64,000 nucleotides of DNA from Glaciecola sp. KUL10. GTDB lineage: Bacteria > Pseudomonadota > Gammaproteobacteria > Enterobacterales > Alteromonadaceae. The position numbers and the translations under genes were made by a program. The stretch is from contig NZ_BGNG01000002.1 in the NCBI RefSeq assembly GCF_003203515.1, positions 248,001-312,000 of the forward strand, read 5' to 3'. Shown here in pieces: positions 36,149 to 45,675 of this stretch; position 1 is the stretch's first letter; each line of letters opens with the position of its first letter. The notes below the pieces were generated by a model. The model was given only the letters and a program-made list of their open reading frames with translations, was not told where the DNA came from and did no database searches.

Positions 36149-37288
36149 TTAACAAACAACTGAATTGCTCAACTCATCAAAACGTTTTCCCGCGGCATAT
36201 TCTAAAATATTCTCAATTGTTGTCTCAGCAATATTTGATAGTGCTTCTTGTGTTAAAAAAGCCTGATGAGAGGTAATAATCACATTGTTAAAGGTTGTTA
36301 ACCTAGCAAACACTTCATCATTTAGTACTTGATTGGATATATCATGAAAAAATATGTTTGCTTCTTCTTCGTAAACATCTAAACCTGCGCTACCTATGAT
36401 GCCCGTTTTTAGTCCCCTAATGAGTGCGGATGTATCGACAAGGCCCCCTCTACTAGTATTGATAAGCATGACACCCCGCTTCATCTTACCGATTGCTGCG
36501 TCGTTAATGATGTGTTTTGATTCGTCGCTTAACGGGATATGCAGAGTGATAATGTCGGCTGCGCTAATGATGTTTTCAATGGACGTGTAATCAACGTTAC
36601 TCATTTCGCCTAATCGAGGGTTTGGGTATTTGTCATAGGCTAGGATTTTACAACCAAAACCACTTAGAATCTCGATGACACATGCTCCAATTTTACCTGT
36701 ACCCAATACCGCGACCGTTTTGCCAAACATATCGAAGCCGACTAACCCATCCAACACATATTGACCAGCACGATTTCGCATATACGCTTTGTGCAATTGT
36801 CGATTAAGCATCATCATCAGTGCCACAGAATGTTCGGCAACAGCATGAGGAGAATATTCTGGCACTCGTACGACGCTTATGTTGTGGCGCTTACATGCCT
36901 CTAAATCAACATTATTAAAACCTGCACAACGAAGTGCAATCAACCTAACGCCAATTTTTTCAAGTGCCATAACCGTGTTGGCGTCGCATTTATCATTGAC
37001 GAATATGCAAACGACTTCGCACCCTTTAGCAAGGTCAACCGTTTGTTCATTAAGGGAAGCTGCGATGGTTCTTAACTGTATCTTTTGAGGATTGAGTTTA
37101 TCGAAATACTCTTTATCGTATGTCTTTGTGTCAAACATAGCGACTTTGACACCTGAGTCATCTGATGAATTTTGCATATCTATTTCGCTAGATAAGTGTT
37201 CCGACAGCTGCTCGTATAAGCGTTCGTCAAGACCATTTAAAGCGTCAAGTTTAGCCTGTAAATCCTTAAGTCGTTGTTGATTATCCAT
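36149..37288 (-). CDS. ldhA: D-2-hydroxyacid dehydrogenase, fermentative D-lactate dehydrogenase-like
   Basis: NAD-dependent reduction of pyruvate to D-lactate is the likely reaction. From about residue 48 the protein matches LdhA: VAMFDTKTYDKEYF, GFNNVDLEACKRH, AVLGTGKIGACVI (dinucleotide site), the catalytic Arg in NTSRGGLVD, Glu in LDVYEEEA and His in TSHQAFLT. Total length 379 against about 329 in E. coli: the extra 46 N-terminal residues (from MDNQQRLKDL) are a charged helical or coiled-coil segment of unknown use. ATG 37288 has AAAGTGA upstream; internal starts would drop the extension but have no better RBS. Not obviously co-transcribed with neighbours. Confidence 0.88.
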   Translation of the reverse strand: MDNQQRLKDLQAKLDALNGLDERLYEQLSEHLSSEIDMQNSSDDSGVKVAMFDTKTYDKEYFDKLNPQKIQLRTIAASLNEQTVDLAKGCEVVCIFVNDKCDANTVMALEKIGVRLIALRCAGFNNVDLEACKRHNISVVRVPEYSPHAVAEHSVALMMMLNRQLHKAYMRNRAGQYVLDGLVGFDMFGKTVAVLGTGKIGACVIEILSGFGCKILAYDKYPNPRLGEMSNVDYTSIENIISAADIITLHIPLSDESKHIINDAAIGKMKRGVMLINTSRGGLVDTSALIRGLKTGIIGSAGLDVYEEEANIFFHDISNQVLNDEVFARLTTFNNVIITSHQAFLTQEALSNIAETTIENILEYAAGKRFDELSNSVVC

Positions 37289-37342
37289 TCACTTTTTACT
37301 CGCTAACTAGTTGAGAAGCAAACTCAATTTAGCACATTATTC

Positions 37343-39076
37343 TTAGTTATTTGTATTCAGCAAATAAACAATAACAAGAATTAAAAAGATACATGTGCTT
37401 TGCCAAAATACAACTGGGTTTCGCTCCATCAGAGGGGCTTTATTTTTCCTTAAAAATGAATTGCTTGGTTGTTTTAAATCAAAAACAAACTCTGATAACT
37501 CTTGATAGCGTTTTAGAGGATTTATGTGTAAAGCAGTTTTTAGAGTATCGTCTACCCAAGCCGGTATTTCTCGCTCATCATGCAAAGCGCTGCGATATCT
37601 AAGCTTGCTTTGTGCCGCTTTTGTTCTTGCTCTTGGCAGTGCACTTCCATAGGGTAATCTACCCGTTAACATTTGATAGCAGATAACGGCTAACGAAAAT
37701 AAGTCTGAACGGGGGGCACCTGGCTCTCCTAAAAAATATTCAGGCGCAGTAAACTGAACGGTGCCTAGAATATCTTCATGCTCAGTACTTTGGGTCATTT
37801 CCATCAAACCTGCGACCTTTGTGGAGCCAAAGTCTATTATTTTGACAACGCCATTTTGGTCTATCATTATATTTTCAGGGCGCAAATCTTGATGGAGCAT
37901 CTCTAAGCGATGGAAAACCATTAGCCCTCTGGCGATTTGTTCAATAATATCGCGTACGCTTTGCAAGCTGGGTTTGGGATTGTCTTGCATCCATTGGCTG
38001 AGAGTTTGCCCCTCTATATATTCAAACGTGGTGTAAAGAAAATTCCGCTTGTGTCCTGCATCACACGGTTTGAGAACATGCGCGCTATTAATGCGTTTTG
38101 CTATCCACTCTTCCATTAAAAATCGTTCTAAATGCGCCGCGTCTTCTTTTAATGCAATCGAGGGGGCTTTTAAAACAAAAGACCGTTGTGGATCTGAAGA
38201 CAAGTCTTGCGCTAGATATACATGACTTCGAGCAGTAGAGTGCAATACTCTGAGTATTTTGAAGCCATCAAATTCTTGTCGAGCTTCTAATATAGGTGGA
38301 AACTTTAGGGTTGATAGTTGCTCTATGCGCTCTTTAGCGTCTTCGCTGGGTAGGTTATTAACTCTAATGATTTGGGCGCTTAGATTGTCTGAACTACCTA
38401 ATTTAAATGCGCGTTCTCCCAATTGTTTAGCTGCTAAATTTAAATCATCCGAATTGTCATTTATGATTTCTTGCATATCCTGCTTGCTTAGATATTCATA
38501 TACACCATCTGTTGCGAGTATAAAGATGTCGCCTTCAGCTAACTTTAGTGAATGATGTTCTAAGTCGAGTTGAGGAAAAATACCCATTGCGCGCGCAAGA
38601 TAGCTTTGTTGACTAGAGACCCAAGTGCGATGATCTTCTGTCAGTTGACTAAGTTTATTAGCTCTAAAATGAAAAATTCGGCTGTCGCCTAGGTGAAAGA
38701 TATAAGCCGTTGTTGACTTGAGAATCAGTGCGCTGAGCGTACACACATAGCCCTTGTCCTTATCGTATTTGTATTCACTCTTATCGGTTTGTGAATATAG
38801 CCAAGAGTTGTTTGCACTTAGTACTTTTTCGGCAGATTGTTTAACTGACCAAGTCTCGGATGTACAGTAGTAGTCCTCTAGCAGGCTTTTCACGCATGCT
38901 TGGCTTGCAATATGGCTGACTTGACTTGTGCTTATACCATCTGCAATAGCAGCCACTATTCCCTTTGTTGAAAGCTGAGGTTCAGCCGGGATCATTACGC
39001 CTTGAAAGTCTTGGTTTTCTGGCTTACGGCCTTTATCTGAATACTGCCCAACCGATACGCTTAATTGGCTAGGCAT
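37343..39076 (-). CDS. PP2C phosphatase-Ser/Thr kinase fusion, membrane-tethered
   Basis: One protein with opposing activities. Residues about 5-240 are a PPM/PP2C phosphatase (RKPENQD, IADGIS with D46, HLGDSR, LATDGVYE with D190, GSSDNLS with D230). Residues about 270-530 are a Hanks-type kinase: ATP lysine K303 in FVLKAP, catalytic loop LHQDLRPENI (D397, N402), IIDFGS (D415) and the APE-like TAPEYF. The usual HRD arginine is Gln here (HQD) and the glycine loop is degenerate, so activity may not need activation-loop phosphorylation. A C-terminal TM helix (about 555-575) tethers it. It lies 26 bp after cynS in the FNT-cynS unit. Related fusions accompany nitrogen-assimilation genes in pseudomonads. 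Confidence 0.92.
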   Translation of the reverse strand: MPSQLSVSVGQYSDKGRKPENQDFQGVMIPAEPQLSTKGIVAAIADGISTSQVSHIASQACVKSLLEDYYCTSETWSVKQSAEKVLSANNSWLYSQTDKSEYKYDKDKGYVCTLSALILKSTTAYIFHLGDSRIFHFRANKLSQLTEDHRTWVSSQQSYLARAMGIFPQLDLEHHSLKLAEGDIFILATDGVYEYLSKQDMQEIINDNSDDLNLAAKQLGERAFKLGSSDNLSAQIIRVNNLPSEDAKERIEQLSTLKFPPILEARQEFDGFKILRVLHSTARSHVYLAQDLSSDPQRSFVLKAPSIALKEDAAHLERFLMEEWIAKRINSAHVLKPCDAGHKRNFLYTTFEYIEGQTLSQWMQDNPKPSLQSVRDIIEQIARGLMVFHRLEMLHQDLRPENIMIDQNGVVKIIDFGSTKVAGLMEMTQSTEHEDILGTVQFTAPEYFLGEPGAPRSDLFSLAVICYQMLTGRLPYGSALPRARTKAAQSKLRYRSALHDEREIPAWVDDTLKTALHINPLKRYQELSEFVFDLKQPSNSFLRKNKAPLMERNPVVFWQSTCIFLILVIVYLLNTNN

Positions 39077-39102
39077 GGTGATTCTTTTTTCATGTGTTGT
39101 TT

Positions 39103-39558
39103 TTAGTAACTTTTGTAGGGTAGGAACTTACCCGTCATGGTAATTTTTACTCTATCACCTTTTGCATCTTCTTGCCGACTTAGGTCCATATCAAAATCAA
39201 TTGCGCTCATGATTCCGTCTCCGAACTCTTCATGGATAAGTGCTTTGAAAGTGGTACCGTATACATTGATCAATTCGTAAAAACGATAAATTAATGGGTC
39301 AGTTGGCACAGCTGTAGGTAACGAGCCTTTGTAGGGAACAACTTGTAGTTGAGCGACAGCTGCTTCTGGTAGCTCAAGTGCTAGTCCTACTCTCGAAGCT
39401 TGATCCGCGGTCAAAGTCATTTGCCCGAGTAGGGCAGCAGTTGTCCACTCTTTACTTTGACCGACAATGTCAGCTAATTGTGGCCATGTGAGGTTCTTCA
39501 ATTGCTTTTGTAATATGATTAATTCCGTCACTTCATTTCTAGTTATTGGTGTTGTCAT
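39103..39558 (-). CDS. cynS: Cyanate hydratase (cyanase)
   Basis: Converts cyanate and bicarbonate to CO2 and ammonia (via carbamate), giving detoxification and a nitrogen source. The N-terminal helix bundle is followed by the catalytic C-terminal domain; the three catalytic residues are R92 and E95 (YRFYE) and S118 (GDGIMSAI), matching Arg96, Glu99 and Ser122 of E. coli at a constant offset of four. ATG 39558 has GGAAAA 8 nt upstream; another ATG at 39573 has no RBS and would add five residues. It sits between an FNT channel and the PP2C-kinase fusion, which suggests that the channel supplies a small anion such as cyanate, nitrite or bicarbonate. Confidence 0.95.
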   Translation of the reverse strand: MTTPITRNEVTELIILQKQLKNLTWPQLADIVGQSKEWTTAALLGQMTLTADQASRVGLALELPEAAVAQLQVVPYKGSLPTAVPTDPLIYRFYELINVYGTTFKALIHEEFGDGIMSAIDFDMDLSRQEDAKGDRVKITMTGKFLPYKSY

Positions 39559-39696
39559 AGTATTTTTCCACATAAATGCTTTAAGTTGTTCGCTTGCGAT
39601 GTGTTGGCGTGAATTTAATAGCGGGCAAATCTGAAATCCTTCTAATTTACCCGCTCACTTTATTTATCAACGCGATTCACATTGATTATCAAGCGA

Positions 39697-40506
39697 TTAC
39701 GCTGCACGCTTTTTAGTTTCACGCACATGAGTAAGGTAAATTGGTAAGCCTACCAGTAAGAATCCACCCACTAAGTTACCAAGCGCAGTCGGAATTTCAT
39801 TCCACATGAAGTAATCAATCAAATGAAAGTCACCACCCATGATCATTGAGAATGGGAATAAAAACATGTTAACGATTGAATGTTCGAAAACCATGTAGAA
39901 GAAAAGCATAATTGGCATCCACATAGCCGCCATTTTTGCACCAGCTGATGTCGAGATCATCGCTCCAACCACACCCATTGATACCATCCAGTTACAAAGC
40001 ATGCCGCGAATAAAAATTGTAAACCAACCCAATACGCCTTGTTCTTTATAGCCCAAAGTTCTTGATTCACCGATAGTGGCTACTTTAGCTGCTACAGCAC
40101 CACCGTCTATCTGATAACCATAGGTCAAAATGAACGATGCAAAAAATGCAGTGGTTAACGCGCCAGCAAAATTTCCACAAAAGACCAAGCCCCAGTTTCT
40201 CAGCATGCCTTTCACTGTGCATCCGGGGCGCTTATCGATAACCGCCAGTGGTACAAGTGTAAATACGCCTGTTAACAAGTCATATTTCATTAAATAAAGC
40301 ATAATAAAACCGACGGGGAATAATATTGCGCCTATGAGTGCATTACCGGTTTGGGTGATAACTGTTATGGCAAAAAAGGCCGCAAGCGCGAGTATTGCAC
40401 CGGCCATAAAAGCTCTAACAAGTGTGTCTTTGGTTGACATGAATATTTTTTGTTCGCCTTGGTCTACCATTTTCTTGGCGAATTCAGAAGGTTCTAGATA
40501 TGACAT
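39697..40506 (-). CDS. Formate/nitrite-transporter (FNT) family channel
   Basis: 269 residues with six transmembrane helices, forming pentameric anion channels in the inner membrane. The pore histidine is H209 in VFEHSIVNMF, the same number as in E. coli FocA. The signature of TM5b and the selectivity filter region (GMLCNWMVSMG) are present. Family members carry formate, nitrite or hydrosulfide; placement ahead of cynS suggests nitrite, cyanate or bicarbonate, by inference only. It is the first gene of the unit FNT-cynS-PP2C/kinase and has a 456-bp leader with several hairpins, one a strong terminator. Confidence 0.92.
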   Translation of the reverse strand: MSYLEPSEFAKKMVDQGEQKIFMSTKDTLVRAFMAGAILALAAFFAITVITQTGNALIGAILFPVGFIMLYLMKYDLLTGVFTLVPLAVIDKRPGCTVKGMLRNWGLVFCGNFAGALTTAFFASFILTYGYQIDGGAVAAKVATIGESRTLGYKEQGVLGWFTIFIRGMLCNWMVSMGVVGAMISTSAGAKMAAMWMPIMLFFYMVFEHSIVNMFLFPFSMIMGGDFHLIDYFMWNEIPTALGNLVGGFLLVGLPIYLTHVRETKKRAA

Positions 40507-40623
40507 TTTGATTCCTTGATATCTGTCGATATTATTTAGCTGTTAGCGCTTAGATTACTTGGATCATCTATAAAGGCTTTAAGCTAGTTTGTTTTATGCG
40601 TTTTCCGTTGGAAAATGCGAGAG

Positions 40624-40676
40624 CAAAAAAAACGTCCATAACTTTACTGGCAAACAAGCAGTAAGTTTATGGACGT
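40624..40676 (-). terminator. Strong terminator/attenuator 120 bp before the FNT gene
   Basis: An 18-bp stem with two adjacent mismatches: ACGTCCATAAACTTACTG pairs with its near complement (40632-40649 and 40659-40676) around a 9-nt loop, followed on the - strand by eight U. It could end read-through from the upstream ast genes or act as a transcription attenuator of the channel gene. Confidence 0.8.
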
Positions 40677-40703
40677 CGTTGTCGATTTGAACCTTTTATC
40701 ACA

Positions 40704-40727
40704 AGCCCCGTACAACATATACGGGCT
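40704..40727 (-). promoter_or_regulatory. Hairpin preceding the terminator in the FNT leader
   Basis: On the - strand, AGCCCGTA, a 7-nt loop TATGTTG, then TACGGGGCT, an 8-bp stem with one bulged G. It lies 27 bp ahead of the terminator stem. It has the right place for a sensing or antitermination element, but no known riboswitch class is recognised. Confidence 0.4.
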
Positions 40728-40871
40728 GGTTCAACTTGCTATTTGCATAGATCAAGCCATCAGCAGTGTTTTTTTATGAAAGAGTTAAAAATATAATTAA
40801 ATCAATTATTTAAGATTTTCGCTTGTTGAGCTACTTCTTTTGAATAGTGATCAAATTGATTGAGAAGTGAA

Positions 40872-40914
40872 CCAAGTTAAACCGCTACGCACTTCTTAAG
40901 TGCGGTAACTTTGG
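40872..40914. terminator. Long inverted repeat after the DUF1338 gene
   Basis: CCAAGTTA..ACCGC..GCACTT pairs with AAGTGC..GGTAACTTTGG across 43 bp, giving a long interrupted hairpin about 50 bp downstream of the DUF1338 stop. There is no U tract, so it may be an RNA 3'-end stabiliser or Rho-linked structure rather than a classic terminator. Confidence 0.5.
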
Positions 40915-40962
40915 TTGGGAATAAGGCGGGAAAGCATTTGCTTCCCCGATTGACATACTGGT

Positions 40963-41769
40963 TTAACTTGCGTTTGTACTTTCGAATATCTTATCAGCAG
41001 ATGCTGCTACAAATCCCTGATAATACTCGCCATTTGACATTTTATAACGTTGTGCAAACTCGTAGAAACAGCTTGGAATACTTAACTCACCGTCTGCAAA
41101 CTTTGCAGTTGCAGTATCAGCCATGGTTGAGGATTGCGCTAAACATACGTCTTGACCGCCTTTAATAAGACCGCCAGATTCATTCATTTTGTAGCCAGCT
41201 TCGATCAGTTTGTTATTCACTTCTTTGAGTTCGTTTATTGAGTTTAGATGATTTACGGATACCGTGAAATGATTTGCTCGGTATCCCCAAGCAGCCATCC
41301 AACCTGCATATTCTGATTCATCTCTAAGGGTCTTGTAATCGGCTATTGATACATCCCAGTGAGTGCCGGAATACAGGAAGTTTTCGTTATCAAGCGTTCG
41401 TTCATCAAGTTGTTCCACCATAGCTTTGATGATAACTTGTGATGCCTCGCTTAACTCTTCAACTCTTAATTCACTGATAAATACTTTGGGAGCAAGTGGG
41501 TTGGGGTGCTCTAAATGAATTGCACTGAGTTTTTTTGCCTCAAAGTTATACTCGCCTTTTTGCTCATAACCAAGGCTAACAAAATGTTTGGCGAGCTTTT
41601 CAATGTTCACTTTTTCGAAATTAAACGTACGAAGTGCAATGTGATCATTTACTATATCCGACTGCCCCGATGTATTACCAAGCAGTTCATGAATATTGAA
41701 CGCGCTAGGCGTGATTTGAATATAGTCTTGCCATAATCCTGCAAACAAAGATTCTATCGTTTTGTGCAT
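40963..41769 (-). CDS. DUF1338 protein, 2-oxoadipate dioxygenase/decarboxylase-like (HglS/YdcJ)
   Basis: 268 residues. Characterised DUF1338 members (HglS of Pseudomonas putida) are iron enzymes turning 2-oxoadipate into D-2-hydroxyglutarate in lysine breakdown. Putative metal ligands are visible: His in VNDHIALRTF (H43), His in YRANHFTVS, and Glu in CFYEFAQRY. It is shorter than HglS (about 460), matching the short branch of the family. It is the last gene of argD-astA-astD-DUF1338, 16 bp after astD, so lysine- or arginine-derived 2-oxo acids are plausible substrates. The exact substrate here is inferred. Confidence 0.85.
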   Translation of the reverse strand: MHKTIESLFAGLWQDYIQITPSAFNIHELLGNTSGQSDIVNDHIALRTFNFEKVNIEKLAKHFVSLGYEQKGEYNFEAKKLSAIHLEHPNPLAPKVFISELRVEELSEASQVIIKAMVEQLDERTLDNENFLYSGTHWDVSIADYKTLRDESEYAGWMAAWGYRANHFTVSVNHLNSINELKEVNNKLIEAGYKMNESGGLIKGGQDVCLAQSSTMADTATAKFADGELSIPSCFYEFAQRYKMSNGEYYQGFVAASADKIFESTNAS

Positions 41770-41785
41770 GTGTGTTTCTCAATGA

Positions 41786-43258
41786 TTAAAGTGTTAAGCC
41801 AGGGCTCAGTGTTGTTGGAAGTGTCACTTTTTCTAATTCGACCGAGGCCACGGGGTAAGCGCAGTAGTCGGCAGCATAGTATGCACTGGCTCTGTGATTA
41901 CCACTGTCGCCAATTCCGCCAAATGGTGCGGCACTGCTCGCTCCGGTTATCGGACGATTCCAATTCACGATGCCGGCTCTTATGCGAGCAAGGAAGTAAT
42001 CGTAATCTGCTTTATCATCAGCTAGTAATCCTGCTGACAGCCCAAATGAAGTCTTATTCGCGCTTTCAATCGCTTTATCGAAATCATCAAAGCGAATAAC
42101 TTTTAACAACGGTCCAAAGTGCTCTTCATCAGGCATATTGGATTCGATAGAAGTGACATCGATGATGCCGGGAGTCACAAATCCGGTAGTGGGGTCTCTA
42201 TGTACCAAGCTAAGTAATGAAGTCGCCCCCATTTTAATTAATTCGGCTTGTGCACTTGCCATTGCAGCGGCAGCGTTGCTCGAAATCATCGCGCCCATAA
42301 AAGGTTGTTCATTTGCATCATAATGGTCGACTTTAATGTGTCTAGTCACCTCAATAAGTCTCGCTAGGATTTGGTCACCCTGTGCATTGTTCTGCAAATA
42401 TAATTTACGTGCACAAGTGCAACGTTGTCCTGAGGTAATAAATGCAGACTGAATAATATCGTGTACAGCCGCATCGGTATCTTCAACATCTTTCACGATG
42501 AGGGGGTTATTACCGCCCATTTCTAATGCTAAGATTTTGCCTGGATGACCTGCGAATTGCTCGTGTAGAATTTTGCCTGTTCGCGAACTCCCTGTAAAAA
42601 ACAACCCATCGATGCCGTGGTGAGACGCAAGCGCCTTGCCTGTTTCTACCTGGCCTTGAACTAGGTTAAGAACCCCTGCTGGTAAACCTGCTTTTTCCCA
42701 CAGCTTAACCATTTCTTGCGCGACTAGCGGTGTCAGGTCACTTGGTTTAAAGACAATTGTATTGCCGGCAATTAATGCAGGTACGATATGGCCATTGGGC
42801 AGGTGGCCTGGAAAGTTATACGGACCAAATACAGCCACCACACCATGCGCTTTGTGTCTTATTACTGCTTGTCCGACAGGCATGGAGTTATTAACTGTTC
42901 CAGTGCGTTCGTGATACGCTTTTTCAGAAATTGCCACTTTACCTATCATTGCACCTACTTCGGTCGCTGTTTCCCATTGGGGTTTTCCAGTCTCTTTGGC
43001 AATGATCTTTGCTAACTCAGTTTTATGCTCGGTCAGCAGAGTTGCAAATCGTTTTATAATGTCTAATCGCCAATCCAGTGACGTGTGCTGCCATGTTAAA
43101 AAAGCTTTGCGAGCGGCTTTAATCGCTAGATCTACTTGTTCAATACTTGCAGAAGTGGCTTCCCAGATAACTTGGTTTTTTGCTGGGTCAATTGACGTGA
43201 TCGCGTGTCCGTTTCCAGCTATCCAAGTACCATCAATATAATGTGTGTGTGTGTTCAT
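41786..43258 (-). CDS. astD: Succinylglutamate-semialdehyde dehydrogenase
   Basis: Oxidises N-succinylglutamate semialdehyde to N-succinylglutamate, step four of the arginine succinyltransferase (AST) pathway. 490 residues, aldehyde dehydrogenase superfamily: [14 protein letters not shown] (substrate/cofactor region), KPSDLTP (NAD site), FTGSSRTG, catalytic Glu in LEMGGNNP and nucleophile Cys in [13 protein letters not shown] 43258 ([10 protein letters not shown]) lies 2 bp after the astA stop, so the genes are coupled; the frame upstream of it overlaps astA and is not used. astB and astE are not in the window. Confidence 0.95.
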   Translation of the reverse strand: MNTHTHYIDGTWIAGNGHAITSIDPAKNQVIWEATSASIEQVDLAIKAARKAFLTWQHTSLDWRLDIIKRFATLLTEHKTELAKIIAKETGKPQWETATEVGAMIGKVAISEKAYHERTGTVNNSMPVGQAVIRHKAHGVVAVFGPYNFPGHLPNGHIVPALIAGNTIVFKPSDLTPLVAQEMVKLWEKAGLPAGVLNLVQGQVETGKALASHHGIDGLFFTGSSRTGKILHEQFAGHPGKILALEMGGNNPLIVKDVEDTDAAVHDIIQSAFITSGQRCTCARKLYLQNNAQGDQILARLIEVTRHIKVDHYDANEQPFMGAMISSNAAAAMASAQAELIKMGATSLLSLVHRDPTTGFVTPGIIDVTSIESNMPDEEHFGPLLKVIRFDDFDKAIESANKTSFGLSAGLLADDKADYDYFLARIRAGIVNWNRPITGASSAAPFGGIGDSGNHRASAYYAADYCAYPVASVELEKVTLPTTLSPGLTL

Positions 43259-43260
43259 AC

Positions 43261-44295
43261 TTAGCTTGTTCTCTTTTGTGGTACGCAAAATCTGATTGAA
43301 TCGCCATCAGTTATTGCTAGTGCGTCTGCGTGAGCTTGACTAATTTCGACATATTGTTTGTCAGCGATGACCAAGTCTGCGGTACATGCTCTAAAATTAG
43401 AGATAGAGGTATTGATAGCAAAACAAGATTGCGCAGTATCTGCAATTGTCTCAACAATTTTGACGGGTAGCTTCTTGCTATTGCGCACAGTCGTGACTTG
43501 CGCAACATTTGCCTCTACCGTTGGACCACCATCGAAGATATCAACATATCCTCTGCACATAAAACCTTCGTCTTGAAGTAATCTTAGTGCTGGTGCAGTC
43601 TTTTCATGCACCTTGCCAATGGCATTTTGAGCGGCTTCACTGAGCAAATTGACATAAATGGGGTATTTCGGCATGAGTTCGGCAATAAATACCTTTTTGC
43701 CAATACCTGATAGGTAATCAGCCGTTGGGAAATCCATTGAGAAAAAATGCTTTTCTAGCCATTCCCAAAAAGGCGAACGTCCGGCCTCATCACTGATCCC
43801 ACGCATTTCAGCAATAACAGTATCTGCAAACCGATGTTTGTGCTCGGCCATAAATAAGAAACGCATTTTCGACAACAGTTTACCGTTTAGCCCGCTACGA
43901 GCCGACTCACGCAAAAACAGAGTGCAAATCTCACTAACGCCCGTATAGTCACTACACAAAGTAAGTAGTTCGACAGTATTGTGGACATTCAATTCTCTAG
44001 AAGCATGCACGACCTTACTGACATGATAGGAGTAAAATGCATCGTCTAATCCTACTGTTGCTTCAATACCACTGGTACCAACAACTTCACCGGTTTCAGT
44101 ATCTTCCATGACGAATAAGTAGCTTTCGATGCCAGGTACTTCCGTTGTGCTTTGAAAAGCAGCTTCCGCTCGTTCAATTTTACTAGTTAACAAGCTTTCA
44201 TTGACCGGTAGGGATGTAAACCCGATACCAGACTCTACTGCAATGTCATATAGGGCTGAATAGTCAGCCCTTGTAATGGGACGTATGATTTTCAC
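43261..44295 (-). CDS. astA: Arginine N-succinyltransferase
   Basis: Transfers succinyl from succinyl-CoA to arginine, the first AST pathway step. 344 residues, the usual length. Starts [20 protein letters not shown]; conserved blocks seen are [11 protein letters not shown], the region around [51 protein letters not shown] and [10 protein letters not shown]. It begins 25 bp after argD and ends 2 bp before astD, within an argD-astA-astD-DUF1338 operon. A single AstA rather than the AruF/AruG pair suggests use of arginine only. Confidence 0.95.
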   Translation of the reverse strand: MKIIRPITRADYSALYDIAVESGIGFTSLPVNESLLTSKIERAEAAFQSTTEVPGIESYLFVMEDTETGEVVGTSGIEATVGLDDAFYSYHVSKVVHASRELNVHNTVELLTLCSDYTGVSEICTLFLRESARSGLNGKLLSKMRFLFMAEHKHRFADTVIAEMRGISDEAGRSPFWEWLEKHFFSMDFPTADYLSGIGKKVFIAELMPKYPIYVNLLSEAAQNAIGKVHEKTAPALRLLQDEGFMCRGYVDIFDGGPTVEANVAQVTTVRNSKKLPVKIVETIADTAQSCFAINTSISNFRACTADLVIADKQYVEISQAHADALAITDGDSIRFCVPQKRTS

Positions 44296-44320
44296 AAGCC
44301 GCTCCTAATATCAGTGCTAT

Positions 44321-45541
44321 TTAGTTGTTGTCTTGTTCTGAAGCAACAACTGATGCAACTGCTTTTTCAAAGCGAGCAAGTCCCTCGATGATGTCTTCAT
44401 CTGGAATCACTAACGAAGGGGCAAAACGCACAACGTTCATACCCGCAACCAAACACATTAGCCCGTTGTCATTAGCCGCAATCATGAAGTCTCGTGCACG
44501 GCCTTGATACTTTTCGTTCATTGCACAACCAAGTAACATGCCTTTACCGCGTACTTCAGAAAAAACCTGATATTTATCGTTTATCTTCTTTAGGATGTCT
44601 CTGTAAAGCGTCTCTTTACGCAATACACCTTCAAGCACTTCTGGTTGATTAATGATATCTAAGGCCTTTTCAGCGACTGCGCAGGCAAGGGGGTTGCCAC
44701 CGTAAGTCGAGCCATGGGTACCAGGCTTGAGGCTTGCTGATACTTTATCGGTTGCCAACATTGCGCCTATTGGAAATCCGCCCCCCAAAGATTTTGCAGT
44801 GGTCAGGATGTCCGGCGCAACGCCCAGGCCCATATAAGCATAGAGATGACCGGTTCGACCGACACCAGATTGTACTTCGTCGAATATTAATAAAGCGTTG
44901 TGTTTATCACAGAGCTCTCTTACTCCCTTGACGAACGCTGGGTCTGGTACGATGATGCCACCTTCTCCCTGTAAGGGTTCCATCATAATTGCACAAGTGC
45001 GATCAGACATCATGTCCGCAAGCATTTCTAGGTTATTATAATCGCAGTGTTCGATAGCACCGGGTTTTGGACCAAAGCCGTCAGAGTACGCAGGTTGACC
45101 ACCGACTGTTACTGTGAAGAATGTACGACCGTGAAAACCTTGTTTGAAAGAGATTATTTGATCTTTATCGTTGCCAAAATGGTCTATTGCATATCTACGC
45201 GCTAGTTTTAAGGCTGCTTCGTTGGCTTCTGCGCCTGAATTTGCAAAATAAACCTTATCGGCAAAAGTAGCATCGGTAAGCTTTTTAGCTAAACGCAGAG
45301 CCGGCTCATTGGTAAAGACATTACTTAAGTGCCAAATCTTGTTACCTTGCTCATTAAGCGCTTTGACTAATTCAGGATGACAATGTCCAAGTACGTTAAC
45401 CGCGATCCCGCCTGCAAAATCGATATATTCTCGGCCTTCTTGATCCCAAACTTTTGAGCCTTCGCCTCGAACAGGCACCATAGCGGCTGGATTATAGTTA
45501 GGAACCATCACATCGTTAAACGTATCGCGAGTTACTTGCAT
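44321..45541 (-). CDS. argD: Acetylornithine/succinylornithine aminotransferase
   Basis: A class III PLP aminotransferase working in arginine synthesis (ArgD) and, given its operon, as succinylornithine aminotransferase (AstC) in arginine catabolism. 406 residues: [31 protein letters not shown], the PLP-binding [15 protein letters not shown], and the Schiff-base Lys in [17 protein letters not shown] 45541 is decided by AAAGGTG 5 nt upstream; an upstream in-frame ATG at 45589 has no RBS. It heads the ast operon. Four helically phased TGCA motifs lie 135-170 bp upstream. Confidence 0.93.
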   Translation of the reverse strand: MQVTRDTFNDVMVPNYNPAAMVPVRGEGSKVWDQEGREYIDFAGGIAVNVLGHCHPELVKALNEQGNKIWHLSNVFTNEPALRLAKKLTDATFADKVYFANSGAEANEAALKLARRYAIDHFGNDKDQIISFKQGFHGRTFFTVTVGGQPAYSDGFGPKPGAIEHCDYNNLEMLADMMSDRTCAIMMEPLQGEGGIIVPDPAFVKGVRELCDKHNALLIFDEVQSGVGRTGHLYAYMGLGVAPDILTTAKSLGGGFPIGAMLATDKVSASLKPGTHGSTYGGNPLACAVAEKALDIINQPEVLEGVLRKETLYRDILKKINDKYQVFSEVRGKGMLLGCAMNEKYQGRARDFMIAANDNGLMCLVAGMNVVRFAPSLVIPDEDIIEGLARFEKAVASVVASEQDNN

Positions 45542-45675
45542 ATTGCACCTTTTAGAATGTCGAGTAAATCCTAGGTCTTGTATAAACAATCACCTAATAT
45601 GGCCGAGTAGTATGCCAGAATAAAAAAGCTTTGTCGTGGTTAAATTTGCCTGTAGCCCTTTATATTCAAGGGGTT

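Larger units (their letters stand above)
40507..40962. other. Structured intergenic region upstream of the FNT channel gene
   Basis: 456 bp without a gene. Read on the - strand it holds, in order: a hairpin around 40926-40948, a long imperfect inverted repeat (40872-40914), a hairpin AGCCCGTA/TACGGGGCT (40704-40727), a strong intrinsic terminator (40624-40676), and a small stem-loop GC.TTTTCC/GGAAAA.GC (40598-40618), then about 90 nt to the FNT start. The first two probably belong to the end of the DUF1338 transcript; the last three look like a leader. Confidence 0.6.

Noticed and set aside
40840-40870. FNR-like site TTGAT-N4-ATTCA on the minus strand upstream of the FNT gene
   Set aside because: Only one half site is good and it lies upstream of the terminator, so evidence is too weak.
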